Positions 1 through 8,367 are shown, counted from the stretch's first letter. The stretch is 64,000 bases of DNA from Rhodonellum psychrophilum GCM71 = DSM 17998 (GCF_000381545.1 NZ_KB906696.1:1-64000), one strand, 5' to 3'. Notes: generated by a model not told the origin, from the letters alone. Made by a program: numbers and translations.

Positions 1-228
1 GACATCTGACAAGGTATAAATGGTTTTGAGCAACAGATACTTAAACATCCGAACAGGACTGTGTGCCATACGTCCATTATTAGAGCAGTATTTATCAACT
101 AACTCTTGGTAAACAAAACTAAAGTCAATGATATCATTGATCTTTCTAAGAAGATTGTCCTTTGGGACTATCAAGTCATAGATGGAACTGTATTGGCTGA
201 ACTTAATCTCTTGTTGATGTAATAACAT
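1..228 (-). CDS. IS1182-family transposase, N-terminal part (runs off the left edge)
   Basis: An open frame of exactly 76 codons runs from an ATG at 228 to the left edge, so only the 5' part is visible. The translation contains IYDLIVPKDNLLRKIND, then DFSFVYQELVDKYC, then RMFKYLLLKTIY. This is the characteristic N-terminal region of IS1182-type (IS5-related DDE) transposases, which catalyse cut-and-paste transposition. The DDE catalytic residues would lie outside the window. No stop or frameshift is seen in the visible part, so intactness cannot be judged. The element's right end should lie between 228 and about 330. Confidence 0.85.
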   Translation of the reverse strand, partial: MLLHQQEIKFSQYSSIYDLIVPKDNLLRKINDIIDFSFVYQELVDKYCSNNGRMAHSPVRMFKYLLLKTIYTLSDV

Positions 229-240
229 GATATTGAGTTA

Positions 241-262
241 TTTGTATATTAAAATATACAAA
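241..262. repeat. 22-bp near-perfect palindrome upstream of the transposase
   Basis: A 10-bp perfect inverted repeat (TTTGTATATT / AATATACAAA) with a 2-base AA centre lies 13 bp upstream of the transposase start. It could be an operator or part of the IS promoter region. It is very AT-rich, so chance is possible. Confidence 0.45.
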
Positions 263-301
263 AAAAAGGTGTAGAAAAGTAATTTTCCTACACCTTTTTT
301 A
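261..301. terminator. Bidirectional hairpin terminator next to the IS end
   Basis: The stem AAAAAAAGGTGTAG pairs with CTACACCTTTTTT and continues as AAAA/TTTT around a small loop with a one-base bulge. A- and T-tracts flank it on both sides, so it can act in either direction. It could be a host terminator used as a target, or a structure at the IS end that insulates the transposase from outside transcription. Confidence 0.6.
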
Positions 302-757
302 CTAACATTTTATCAAAGGACTTTTTCAGTGGCCTCGGGAGACAATCCTGCTTCTTTTTTGATTCAAGACCAAAAGACAAATAATTAAATTACTAACTTA
401 GTTTTATCAGACGATTGATTTTCGACCCAAAATGTCCTAAAGGGAGACTGAACGATGATAAACAGGATTTATCCATTTATTAATCCCATATTTTCATAAC
501 ATAACCGTCCACAAAATAGGAAAAAACTAAAATTTCTCGGTACTTTGTATTCCTTACAGCTATTCTGATAAGAATCTGTTTAGGTTCCCTAAATATTGAC
601 AAAAGTTTTTTAATCTTAAAGTTATAAACTTCAGCCATATTCAGTAAAAAGTTTATTTTTATTGGACGTATCAGGGAACACTGATGGGACCTTAAGGGTT
701 AGGGAATTGAAGGGGAATTATTGAAAGAACATCATTATCAAACAACAAAAATTATAA
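302..757. other. Intergenic region without recognised gene
   Basis: About 455 bp of AT-rich DNA between the IS1182 end and the cold-shock gene. All frames are closed by frequent stops and no tRNA-like cloverleaf is visible. The exact IS boundary is probably near 300-330, but the other IR, needed to define it, is outside the window. The part just before 758 must hold the promoter and leader of the cold-shock gene; no convincing Bacteroidota promoter (TTTG/TAnnTTTG) could be fixed. Confidence 0.4.
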
Positions 758-1219
758 ATGGCAAAATCGAGAGAAACTTTTAACAAAAAAGAAAAGGAAA
801 AGAAAAGACTCAAAAAGAAGCAGGACAAAGATGAGAAGAAAGTTGCCCGTAAGGCCAACACAGATAAAAGCGGAGATCTAGATGATATGATCGCCTATGT
901 TGATGCAGATGGAAACATTACCTCAACTCCTCCTGATCCTCTGAAAAAGAGAGTTGTCATTGCCGAGAATATCCAGATTGGGGTTTCGAGACAAGAGGAC
1001 ATTGAGCCTGAAGATCCAACCAGAAAAGGTACGGTAACCTTCTTCAACTCATCAAAAGGTTATGGTTTTATCAAAGACCAGGAATCACAGGAAAGTATTT
1101 TTGTCCACTTGAACGGCTGCATAGACAGTATTCAGGAAAGCGACAAAGTGACTTTCGAAACTGAAAGAACGCCCAAAGGTCTGAGCGCAATAAAAGTGAA
1201 AATATTGGATAAGGTTTAA
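758..1219 (+). CDS. Cold-shock-domain protein with long basic N-terminus
   Basis: 153 residues. Residues about 89-151 form a cold-shock domain: KGTVTFFNSSKGYGFI carries RNP1 (KGYGFI, 100-105) and IFVHL (114-118) carries RNP2, so it should bind single-stranded nucleic acid. Unlike the canonical 65-70-residue Csp, it has an N-terminal extension of about 88 residues whose first 35 are almost all Lys/Glu/Arg, followed by an acidic linker. This architecture is seen in Bacteroidota as an RNA-binding or ribosome-associated stress protein. An ATG with an A-rich leader supports the start. It is monocistronic, with a terminator overlapping its 3' end. Confidence 0.9.
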   Translation: MAKSRETFNKKEKEKKRLKKKQDKDEKKVARKANTDKSGDLDDMIAYVDADGNITSTPPDPLKKRVVIAENIQIGVSRQEDIEPEDPTRKGTVTFFNSSKGYGFIKDQESQESIFVHLNGCIDSIQESDKVTFETERTPKGLSAIKVKILDKV

Positions 1220-1237
1220 TTATCCAATATTTTTTAA
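1198..1237 (+). terminator. Rho-independent terminator overlapping the cold-shock gene end
   Basis: AAAATATTGGATAA (1199-1212) pairs with TTATCCAATATTTT (1219-1232), followed by more T. The left arm lies within the last codons of the CDS and the stop codon sits in the loop region, so stem and coding sequence share bases. Confidence 0.75.
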
Positions 1238-1309
1238 TTTCTTCCTTTATCGACTGAAATTCCCGATCAATTTTAAATACCCAATCAAGTTTTTGATTCT
1301 ATTGGATAC

Positions 1310-1795
1310 ATGAAAATAGCAAGTCTGGCAGATATCAAAAAGGAGTTGAATTTTTTATCGGAAAAAGAACTCATAGCCCTCATTACAGATTTGTCCAAAT
1401 TCAATATGGACAATAAAAAATATTTATTTTTTAAACTTTATGAACGGGACAATCCTAGGCTTTTCATCGAAATGGTACAGGAGGAACTCAAGAGTGAATT
1501 CCAAAATGCCAATATCAGCCATTACCATCTCGCCAAAAAATCCGCGCAGGGCATCCGAAGAAAGCTCAATAAATTTTTGAAAATCTCCAAGGACAAAGCT
1601 GCTCAAATTGAGTTGATCATCGATTTTTGCAAAATGTTGCAGGAATATGGTTACCTCCGGTTTCGACATCCCGTCATTGACAACCTATACAAAGTACAAG
1701 TCGGAAAAGTCGAAAAATTGATCAGCGGACTTCATGAAGATCTTCAATATGATTTTCAGGACAATCTAGATGACTTAAAAGATTACGTTAGATAA
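1310..1795 (+). CDS. DUF6155-like protein of unknown function
   Basis: 161 residues, no signal peptide or membrane segment. It is rich in Lys, Leu and Asp and predicted mostly helical. The N-terminus (SLADIKKELNFLSEKELI) followed by an FKLYERDNP segment resembles the DUF6155 family, assigned from memory. It starts 90 bp after the cold-shock gene stop and beyond that gene's terminator, so it is probably transcribed on its own. It converges on the 1804-2253 gene with only 8 bp between the two stops. Function unknown. Confidence 0.65.
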   Translation: MKIASLADIKKELNFLSEKELIALITDLSKFNMDNKKYLFFKLYERDNPRLFIEMVQEELKSEFQNANISHYHLAKKSAQGIRRKLNKFLKISKDKAAQIELIIDFCKMLQEYGYLRFRHPVIDNLYKVQVGKVEKLISGLHEDLQYDFQDNLDDLKDYVR

Positions 1796-1803
1796 TTTAC
1801 ATC

Positions 1804-2253
1804 TCAATTCTCTGGATCTTGATATGTAATATCTTTGGAATCTGGCGTGATGTCAATAATTTGTTTCCTAGGCCTTTTTAGTTTTGTTTGGATAAAACCG
1901 ATAATCTTGTTTTTCACCTTTTCCACTTTTTCTGGATTATGGGAAAGCACATTGGTTATTCCAAGCATCAAGGCTGTGCCAATGATGGTCTTTGCAGGTC
2001 CGGCAGATGCGCCAACAAGTATTTTTTTCAGAACCAAACCACTCGAAAGGCCCAAAGTGGTATTCAACAAGTTCTGCTTTACTTCCGGAGATTCTGTCGC
2101 TTTTTTGAAGGTGTTTTTGATCAGGTTCAAGGGCTTGAGGTTATCAGAGACAAGGTGGAACTCCGCCTTGAGCAATCTCAAATCCTCTTCCCGTTTTCTT
2201 TCCAATGCCCAAATCGCAGCATTCAGGTCGGTTTCTGATTTTATTTTTTTCAT
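1804..2253 (-). CDS. Unknown protein of the holin/Lmo0937 stress cluster
   Basis: 149 residues. The N-terminal half is charged and helical (ALERKREEDLRLLKAEFH). A central Gly/Ala/Leu-rich stretch (LGLSSGLVLKKILVGASAG and IIGTALMLGITNVL, about 68-102) may form one or two weak membrane helices. The C-terminus is basic, then acidic. It lies 8 bp after the holin-superfamily gene and is probably co-transcribed with it and the 51-residue membrane protein. In Bacteroidota such clusters accompany general stress genes, and a YqjD-like membrane-associated role is plausible but not shown. Confidence 0.7.
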   Translation of the reverse strand: MKKIKSETDLNAAIWALERKREEDLRLLKAEFHLVSDNLKPLNLIKNTFKKATESPEVKQNLLNTTLGLSSGLVLKKILVGASAGPAKTIIGTALMLGITNVLSHNPEKVEKVKNKIIGFIQTKLKRPRKQIIDITPDSKDITYQDPEN

Positions 2254-2261
2254 GATTGGGT

Positions 2262-2606
2262 CTAATCTAAAATTTGGGAGATGAGTAAATTACTGACGGG
2301 TTTTTCTACCCATTTGTGAAGGAAAAAATAGAAAATGATGCTGATAAGGAAATAAAAGGCCCCAACTACAAAAAATCCATAATAAAGTTTTCCCAAAAGA
2401 TCTCCGAGATAAAGAGATAAGCCAACACTGGATACCAGCAAGAACATTGAAACCATCAGCATGAGACCCATTCTCGCCACCAAAGTCGTCATTATTTTTG
2501 ATGTTATGGCGACCGTTTTTAGCTTGGACAGTTCAAGGGTGGTTTTGCCAAAAGTCTCAATCCTTTCATACAAAGCATCTATTGATCCTGATTTAATGGT
2601 TTCCAT
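2262..2606 (-). CDS. Holin-superfamily (phage_holin_3_6-like) membrane protein
   Basis: 114 residues from the ATG at 2606. A longer frame exists to 2696, but its extra 30 residues are not like the family, and METIKSGSIDALYERIETFG is the usual beginning. An amphipathic N-terminal helix (to about 40) is followed by two hydrophobic helices (about 45-72 and 76-100), the layout of holin-X/YqjE-type proteins. Despite the name these are cellular stress-cluster membrane proteins. No phage gene is nearby. It sits between the unknown protein (8 bp downstream) and the Lmo0937-like gene (about 120 bp upstream). Confidence 0.75.
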   Translation of the reverse strand: METIKSGSIDALYERIETFGKTTLELSKLKTVAITSKIMTTLVARMGLMLMVSMFLLVSSVGLSLYLGDLLGKLYYGFFVVGAFYFLISIIFYFFLHKWVEKPVSNLLISQILD

Positions 2607-2725
2607 AAGATTTATTTTAGTTTTACTTTTCCTTGACTTCAAAAACAGTACCCAATAAAAAAACAGGAAAGGAATATTTTTCCAATCCTGTTCCAAAGTT
2701 GGTGATCTTGCAATCCTTTTGTTTT

Positions 2726-2881
2726 TTAAACGATTCTTCCTCCTTGTATCACCCTTAAAATGACAGCTATAATGGCAATAACGAGAAGAACATGGATCAA
2801 ACCACCCGCACTGTAGCCGATAAAACCGATTGCCCAGGCAATGATTAAAATCACTGCGATAATATAAAGTAAATTTCCCAT
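2726..2881 (-). CDS. Lmo0937-family small membrane protein (51 aa)
   Basis: A 51-residue frame with two hydrophobic helices, MGNLLYIIAVILIIAWAIGF and then GGLIHVLLVIAIIAVILRVI, joined by a short Gly/Ser turn. This matches the Lmo0937/DUF5670 family of tiny inner-membrane proteins, typically stress-induced. ATG at 2881, TAA at 2726. It is the first gene of the minus-strand cluster with the holin-superfamily protein. Function unknown; family match by pattern recognition. Confidence 0.85.
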   Translation of the reverse strand: MGNLLYIIAVILIIAWAIGFIGYSAGGLIHVLLVIAIIAVILRVIQGGRIV

Positions 2882-3171
2882 AATGTTAAAAATTTAGTTT
2901 GAAAGATTGGAATTGGTGTTTTACTGTAATTCACAAATAATTTATTGATTTATTGAGACAATGAAAAACATTCTGTACACTATTTTGTCAATTGCTAAAT
3001 TTCATAAGGTTTTTTTTGAGACTTTGGGTGTTTTTATTTTTTTGCGTAAAAAATTTCTTGAATCGGGAATATGTTTTAAAGGTTTTATTACTTAAATTAA
3101 ATATATTATTACATTAAGAGAGAAATGAGTTCTATTTAATCATTTATTTTTCACTCTTTAATCAAATAAAA

Positions 3172-4158
3172 ATGGGATCAGATCAGTTAAAACCGGAAAC
3201 TTTGACAGATAAGTGGATTGGTTCAAGTGTCAGCGAAAGAGAGGGACAAACTTGGGACAAGAAAAAGGAAATGGATTTCACTTATTCCAACATTGACAAA
3301 TTTATCCGGCTGAGTTTAGGGGAAAATGCCCACTTCAGCAATGCCATGTACAATGGAGATTTCACCCTAAGTTTGGACGAGGCCCAAAAAAGAAAGTATG
3401 ATTTTGTGATTGATCAATTGGGGATCAAGGCTGGAACCAAAGTATTGGACTTGGGTTGTGGCTGGGGAGGTTGGCTCAAATATATCAGGGATACTGTTGG
3501 CGCAAACGGTGTAGGAGTGAATCTCTCTGATGCTCAAACAGCCGCCTGCATTGAATCTGGGCTTGATGTTTACCTCAAGGATGCCAGATACATCAAACCA
3601 CAGGATTTCGGTTTATTTGATGCAGTCACGGCTTTTGGGAGTTTCGAACATGTGGCTTCTGTCAAGGATTATTTGAATGGCAATCAGGACGAGGTTTACG
3701 ATGATTATTTCAAGCACATTTACAACCTTCTTCCCAAAGGGGGGAGGTTTTATATGCAATCCATGGTTTTTGGTAAAAATATGATTCCCTTTGAGGAGAT
3801 CGATATCAATGCTCCCAAAGGCTCAGATAGTTACATCATGGCACTTTTGCTCAAACATAATCCCGATTCATGGATACCCTATGGTCACGAACATATCCTA
3901 AGGGTAGCTGAACCCTATTTTAAGAAAGTTTTTTACAGTGACGGACGACTGGATTATATCAAGACCAATCGGGAGTGGACTAAATTATTCTATAAATTCG
4001 ACCTAAAAAAATACCTTTGGTTTGCTTCATTGGTCCCCAAACTGATTACCGATAAGGAATTTAGGCACCAACTCGCCGTACTCAGGGTTAGACCAAACAG
4101 GGTTTGCTTCGAGAGGGAAATTATGGGACATGCAAGATTGGTATTTGAAAAGAAATAA
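3172..4158 (+). CDS. Cyclopropane-fatty-acid-synthase-type SAM methyltransferase
   Basis: 328 residues, cytosolic. Residues 91-101 (VLDLGCGWGGW) are the SAM-binding motif I of the Cfa/mycolic-acid cyclopropane synthase group. The preceding region, with NAHFSNAMYNGDFTLSLDEA, resembles the Cfa stretch just before the fold. Residues around 150 (FDAVTAFGSFEHV) match motif II/post-motif. Family members transfer a methyl or methylene to acyl chains of phospholipids. At 328 residues it lacks the N-terminal domain of E. coli Cfa, so the substrate is uncertain. It begins 290 bp from the divergent Lmo0937-like gene. Confidence 0.85.
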   Translation: MGSDQLKPETLTDKWIGSSVSEREGQTWDKKKEMDFTYSNIDKFIRLSLGENAHFSNAMYNGDFTLSLDEAQKRKYDFVIDQLGIKAGTKVLDLGCGWGGWLKYIRDTVGANGVGVNLSDAQTAACIESGLDVYLKDARYIKPQDFGLFDAVTAFGSFEHVASVKDYLNGNQDEVYDDYFKHIYNLLPKGGRFYMQSMVFGKNMIPFEEIDINAPKGSDSYIMALLLKHNPDSWIPYGHEHILRVAEPYFKKVFYSDGRLDYIKTNREWTKLFYKFDLKKYLWFASLVPKLITDKEFRHQLAVLRVRPNRVCFEREIMGHARLVFEKK

Positions 4159-4250
4159 ACCAAAATTTTGAAGGGAAAACCGAAGCCTTGCAATAAAAAT
4201 ATTCGAAAAGAGAATAAAACTGTTGAAATGGCATTCCGTTTACTTTAATT

Positions 4251-5351
4251 ATGCATGAAAAATTATTGGGTCTTTTGATCCTCCTGATAAGTTTGATCAC
4301 TCCGTTAAAAGCGCAGGAAATCAGTTTTGGATTAAAAAGGAACGCACTGGACTTGCCAGAGCGTATTTTTGAGTTGGTAGAAGTGGTTGACGCAAGACGC
4401 AATAAACCGGCGTTGGGCAAAATCTATACCTCTTCCAATCAATCCGTTTTATATGGATTAGAAGGTGGTCTTCAAGAAGGGCTCAAGCAATTTTATAACA
4501 ATGCCGTCCCGAAAAAAGGTGAAATTCGTCGCATCCAATTGCATGTACTGGAATTTGCCATCGTTGAGCAAAAGCAAGGGAATTCGGTGGCATCAGGGGA
4601 TATCAAAATGAAATTTGCTTATTACCTTGAAGGTGCTTTTCAGCCTATACATTTGGTTGATTATGAGGCAGGAATGAATTACAGACGATCGATCAACCGG
4701 ACTGATTTGGTAGGAAATGTTCTAAACCAAGGCATAAAAAAATCAGTTCAGTTTTTGAATGATTGGATAAGAGATCAGGCGGCAGACGACCGAAGGCTAG
4801 CCAATAAGGTCCGCGTGGAAATTATTGAAAAAGATCGGATCAACCATCCTGACACTGTTTTTTATAATGCCAATAAACCCATTTCCTTTCAAGATTTTAG
4901 GGATAGGCCCAATGTGGCTAGTCGATTCAATGCCACAATTTTCACCAGTTTATCTTTGGAAGGAGCCTCCTTTGTTCAGGAAGGGACAATTATTCTGCCT
5001 TTGGAGGTAAAAGTCTATATGCTTCCCGGGTCATCTTGGATAAAAAGCGGTGGCCAAAGTGAGTACACTTTGAACCATGAACAACGGCATTTTGATGTCA
5101 CCAAGATCGTAGGAAATCGATTGGTTGAAAAGCTTAAGTATATGGATTTGAATCCCGACAACTATGAAGGTTTGGTAAACGATGCATTTTTGGATGCTTT
5201 TCGGGAAATGAACCGGCTACAGGAAATATATGATGGTCAGACACGCCATGGTTTGGACCATGGGGCTCAATCTCGCTGGAATACGATACTTGATCAAGCT
5301 TTGGAAGGAAATATGACCAGTGTGGAATTGGAATTAATGAAAGGGAAATAA
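4251..5351 (+). CDS. Secreted DUF922-like putative metalloprotease
   Basis: 366 residues. Residues 1-21 form a Sec signal peptide (MHEKLLGLLILLISLITPLK then AQ at the cut). The N-terminal half (to about 180) is a beta-rich region of unknown fold. The C-terminal half contains NHEQRHFD (275-282): H276, E277 and H280 make an HExxH motif, as in DUF922 predicted Zn-proteases. Helices and IYDGQTRHGLDHGAQ follow. It is probably periplasmic or surface-exposed. It lies 92 bp after the methyltransferase, perhaps co-transcribed, and converges on the DinB gene. Proteolytic activity is inferred from the motif only. Confidence 0.7.
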   Translation: MHEKLLGLLILLISLITPLKAQEISFGLKRNALDLPERIFELVEVVDARRNKPALGKIYTSSNQSVLYGLEGGLQEGLKQFYNNAVPKKGEIRRIQLHVLEFAIVEQKQGNSVASGDIKMKFAYYLEGAFQPIHLVDYEAGMNYRRSINRTDLVGNVLNQGIKKSVQFLNDWIRDQAADDRRLANKVRVEIIEKDRINHPDTVFYNANKPISFQDFRDRPNVASRFNATIFTSLSLEGASFVQEGTIILPLEVKVYMLPGSSWIKSGGQSEYTLNHEQRHFDVTKIVGNRLVEKLKYMDLNPDNYEGLVNDAFLDAFREMNRLQEIYDGQTRHGLDHGAQSRWNTILDQALEGNMTSVELELMKGK

Positions 5352-5357
5352 GTTTGA

Positions 5358-5503
5358 TCCGTGTTTGGCTTTACAAATTTAATTCTAACCTGAAATCACT
5401 TCATAATCAGTCTCAGTTTATTATTTTTGACTTCACCAAATCGTCTGATTTTCTGACAGTTTGAACCCCTATTGGCGAACCTAATGCATATTTCGCGTTT
5501 AAA
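5358..5503 (+). repeat. Dispersed intergenic element, copy 1
   Basis: Carries the family core (GTCTGATTTTCTGACAGTTT, then AACCCCTATTGG) and the right terminus AATGCATATTTCGCGTTTAA. The left terminus is degenerate. It lies between the convergent DUF922-like and DinB genes. Confidence 0.75.
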
Positions 5504-5529
5504 TCCAGAAAGGAAGGTAAAGGAAGTAT

Positions 5530-6012
5530 TCAGGATTCGGCTTCTAACATCCTTAAGATGATCATCAATTGACCAGTATGGTAGGCATTGTGTTCAAGAA
5601 TGAGCAATGCTTCCCGGAAAAGGGTTTGTCCAGTTCCATAGGGAAAGGGATGCAAAAGACTTTTGGTGTTGTTTAAAAGGAATGCATTGAATTTTTCCCG
5701 ATCATCAAAAAAATCCTTTTGGGTATTGATCCAGTGTTCGGGAGAATCAGGAAGGTCATTTGTTGGCCAGTATTCTTCAGGCCAGCTGAGCTCTTTGTAA
5801 TTGGAAGAAGTAGAGAATTCCAAAATGTCTTTTTGGGCAATCCGCATGTGCTCAAATACTTGCCAGAAAGAGTAGGGGAGTCCTGAAAATTTTAAACCAA
5901 GTTCTTTAAATTTTATCTTACTGAGAATTTCCTCAATCTTGACAAAGGCATTGCCTCCTAAGATATGTTGGATCAGGAGAGGCGAGAATGATTCTGGCTG
6001 GTTGGAGCTCAT
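5530..6012 (-). CDS. DinB-family metalloenzyme-like protein
   Basis: 160 residues, the normal length of the DinB/YfiT four-helix bundle. The metal-binding histidines are visible as WQVFEHMRIAQ near residue 55 and LEHNAYHTGQLMIILRML at the C-terminus. DinB-like proteins are putative thiol-dependent transferases or hydrolases; the substrate here is unknown. ATG at 6012. It is a single gene, convergent with the DUF922-like gene. Confidence 0.85.
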   Translation of the reverse strand: MSSNQPESFSPLLIQHILGGNAFVKIEEILSKIKFKELGLKFSGLPYSFWQVFEHMRIAQKDILEFSTSSNYKELSWPEEYWPTNDLPDSPEHWINTQKDFFDDREKFNAFLLNNTKSLLHPFPYGTGQTLFREALLILEHNAYHTGQLMIILRMLEAES

Positions 6013-6177
6013 TTTAAGAATTTTAATATTTATAGAAACGAAGTATATTTAGGATGAAAGTTATAGAAACCAATTTGTTTTTGGTATTCAAGGCTTATAA
6101 TTTCACGAAGATTTTGACTATCATTGAGAAATCTAATGTATTTAATATTTAGTTTTTATAATCAATAAAATCATTTT

Positions 6178-6654
6178 ATGGCTTTATCGGCTTCAATTCT
6201 TGACATTTTAAAAGAATCCACAAGTCCAATGCATTGGCAAAAGGTGTTGACAACCCTTATCTCGGAATTTGGTTGCTCCACAGGCACGTTGCATTCTTTT
6301 GACAAGGAATCCCAACACTTGGTACTGATGGCCCAGCAAGGAATTCCTGAATTTCTACTCCCTAAAATGTCTAAAATTCCCATAGGAAAAGGAATGGCAG
6401 GGATTGCGGCTGAGCGCAGAAAGCCTGTGGAAATGTGCAACCTCCAGACCGACGACACAGGAGTAGCCCGACCAGCGGCGAAAGAAACAAAGGTAGAAGG
6501 TTCTATTGCTGTACCGATGTTGCTTAATGGGGAGTTGTATGGGGTTTTGGGGATTGCCAAGCCGGTTTCGTATGATTTCACCAAAGACGAAAGTGATATG
6601 CTGTTGGAAATAGGAGAGTCAATCGGTAGGATTCTCAAATCCGAAACTGTTTAA
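6178..6654 (+). CDS. GAF-domain protein
   Basis: 158 residues making a single GAF domain (about 20-152): HWQKVLTTLISEFGCSTGTL, then KGMAGIAAERRKPVEMCNLQ, then SIAVPMLLNGELYGVLGIA. GAF domains bind small molecules or cyclic nucleotides, or act as redox sensors. No output domain is attached, so it would work as a stand-alone sensor or as an fRMsr-like enzyme. However, the Cys trio of free-methionine-R-sulfoxide reductases is not evident. The stop codon TAA (6652-6654) lies inside the end of the neighbouring dispersed element. Confidence 0.85.
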   Translation: MALSASILDILKESTSPMHWQKVLTTLISEFGCSTGTLHSFDKESQHLVLMAQQGIPEFLLPKMSKIPIGKGMAGIAAERRKPVEMCNLQTDDTGVARPAAKETKVEGSIAVPMLLNGELYGVLGIAKPVSYDFTKDESDMLLEIGESIGRILKSETV

Positions 6655-6883
6655 CCCGAATTCCAAGACAGCGGAAAAGTTACGGAAAACATCGAACTTG
6701 AGGTAAGTTAGATGGGATATGCTTTAGGTTTCATAATAGGGGGGCAAACTGACAGGAAATCAGACGATTTGGAGAATAAGGCCTGGTCCTCCAATATGGT
6801 GAAGTCGAACACAGCATCCATCTGATTGATTATTAATCAATTTCAAGTGGGAAATTGAATTGGTAATGCATAAAACAGGTTTA
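6651..6883 (-). repeat. Dispersed intergenic element, copy 2 (long form)
   Basis: Inverted orientation. It starts TTTAACCCGAATTCCAAGAC inside the GAF stop codon and carries the extra ~60-bp module with AAAAGTTACGGAAAACATCGA. The degenerate core follows (GAAATCAGACGATTTGG), then GATTGATTATTAATCAATTT, ending TGGTAATGCATAAAACAGG. Confidence 0.75.
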
Positions 6884-7116
6884 ATTGGATAAGCATTACA
6901 ATTAAGATCAGATTGATTTTATATGGACCGGAAGGGTTTGTTTGAATCAAAGTTATTTTTTTCAAATTGGAGATGTGGCTTTTGCAACTCAATCGGGTGA
7001 AACCTAAGCAGTACATTTCTTCGAAGCCAAGTCTTTGAGGAAGAACATCGGATTAAAAATTGCAATTGGATTTAGATAGGATGCGGTTGGCTATATTGTA
7101 TGAATTGAATTTTGTA
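6884..7116. other. Intergenic region without recognised feature
   Basis: About 230 bp between dispersed element copy 2 and the AGCCGG hairpins. No long open frame, RNA gene or repeat was recognised. Confidence 0.35.
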
Positions 7117-7190
7117 AGCCGGAAAAGAAATTGAAAACTACCGGCTATTTTTTTTCAGTGTCAATAGACAAAGAAGCCGGCCTTTTTTGA
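7117..7190 (+). promoter_or_regulatory. Two mutually exclusive hairpins, each with a T-tract (terminator or attenuator)
   Basis: AGCCGG (7117-7122) can pair with CCGGCT (7141-7146), which is followed by ATTTTTTTT. The same CCGGCT can instead pair with a second AGCCGG (7175-7180), followed by CCTTTTTT. The two hairpins exclude each other and sit 40-110 bp before the acetyltransferase start. They may be a tandem terminator for upstream transcription or an attenuator of the downstream gene. The 6-bp stems are short, so the call is tentative. Confidence 0.45.
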
Positions 7191-7230
7191 GGAGACGAAT
7201 CAATTAGTTTTTTAAATAAAATACTGTAAT

Positions 7231-8367
7231 ATGGAAAACAAAAGATTAGTATCACTTGATGCTTTCAGAGGCTTTACCATTGCAGCCATGATACTTGTAA
7301 ATTTTCCAGGTGACTGGAATTATGTTTTCAGTCCATTGCGGCACAGTGAATGGTGGGGTATTACGTTTACAGACGTCATTGCGCCTTTTTTCTTATTTAC
7401 AGTTGGTGTTTCTATCGCCTTGGCTTATTCCAAGCGACTTGAGGCGGGAAATAAACCGCAGGAAATGTATAAAAAACTGTTTATACGCGCCATAAAAATA
7501 TTCATGGTGGGAATGATCCTAAATTTAGGCCCCTCGCAAGGCTTCGATTCTCAGGTAGATGATTTTGGAATACTGGCTAATTTCAGTTGGGAAGAAGTGC
7601 GCTGGGCGGGCACATTGCAGCGTATTTCCATTGTTTTCCTGGTTTGTGGCTTTTTGTTTTTACACACAAGTTGGCGTATGCAGGCCGCTATCGGTGCGAT
7701 GGTGTTGGTGCTTTATTCCCTAGCAATGCTGTTAATTCCAACTCCTGGGTATGACAAAGCAATGCTTGAACCCGGTGTTAATCTCGCAGCTTGGGTTGAT
7801 CAGCAGTTACTTCCCGGGAAAATGTGGCGGGGAACATGGGATCCGGAGGGTATACTTAGCACATTCCCTTCTATTGTTACCGGCATCACGGGTTTGATTG
7901 TTGGAAGACTTCTGCTTACAAAACAACCCATTGAAGCAAAAGTTAAAACGCTTTTGTTCTCGGGGTTTATCTCATTTATTATTGGTATTGTGTTGACCTG
8001 GAACTTTGGGCTAAACGAAAATCTCTGGACGCCTTCATTTGTATTGTTTACTTCAGGAATGGCAGCCATGACACTCGCTTCTTCTATCTATGTGATTGAT
8101 ATGGGGAGCAATCAAAATTGGGCACAATTTGGAGTGGTCTATGGTATGAATGCCATCACCGTGTATGTTTTGGCTGATCTCTTGGCAATTATTTTTTATT
8201 ATCTCTCATTTGGTGAGCATTCATTGAATGCCCATTTTTTCAATGCATTTACTTCCATTGGCATTGCGCCTAAAGTGGTCAGTTTGCTTTACGCGTCAAT
8301 TTTTGTGGGTATCAATTTCATTCCGGCTTGGTTTCTTTTTAAACGAAAGATATTTATCAAACTTTAA
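7231..8367 (+). CDS. NagX/HGSNAT-like multi-pass acetyltransferase (DUF5009/DUF1624-type)
   Basis: 378 residues with about ten hydrophobic helices. The N-terminus RLVSLDAFRGFTIAAMILVN, then PLRHSEWWGITFTDVIAPFF, is the hallmark of the heparan-alpha-glucosaminide N-acetyltransferase/NagX family. The motif includes DAFRG and a conserved His (PLRHSEW). These proteins move an acetyl group across the inner membrane to amino sugars. Substrate inferred by family: N-acetylglucosamine-related sugar or exopolysaccharide. It is monocistronic, and the stop TAA (8365-8367) overlaps the end of dispersed element copy 3. Confidence 0.85.
   Translation: MENKRLVSLDAFRGFTIAAMILVNFPGDWNYVFSPLRHSEWWGITFTDVIAPFFLFTVGVSIALAYSKRLEAGNKPQEMYKKLFIRAIKIFMVGMILNLGPSQGFDSQVDDFGILANFSWEEVRWAGTLQRISIVFLVCGFLFLHTSWRMQAAIGAMVLVLYSLAMLLIPTPGYDKAMLEPGVNLAAWVDQQLLPGKMWRGTWDPEGILSTFPSIVTGITGLIVGRLLLTKQPIEAKVKTLLFSGFISFIIGIVLTWNFGLNENLWTPSFVLFTSGMAAMTLASSIYVIDMGSNQNWAQFGVVYGMNAITVYVLADLLAIIFYYLSFGEHSLNAHFFNAFTSIGIAPKVVSLLYASIFVGINFIPAWFLFKRKIFIKL

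Noticed and set aside
1835-2284. 149-codon plus-strand frame over the stress-cluster gene
   Set aside because: Shadow of the minus-strand gene; no family match.
2262-2696. Phage origin of the holin-superfamily gene
   Set aside because: No phage structural, lysis or integrase genes are near, and the family is a normal stress-cluster member in Bacteroidota.
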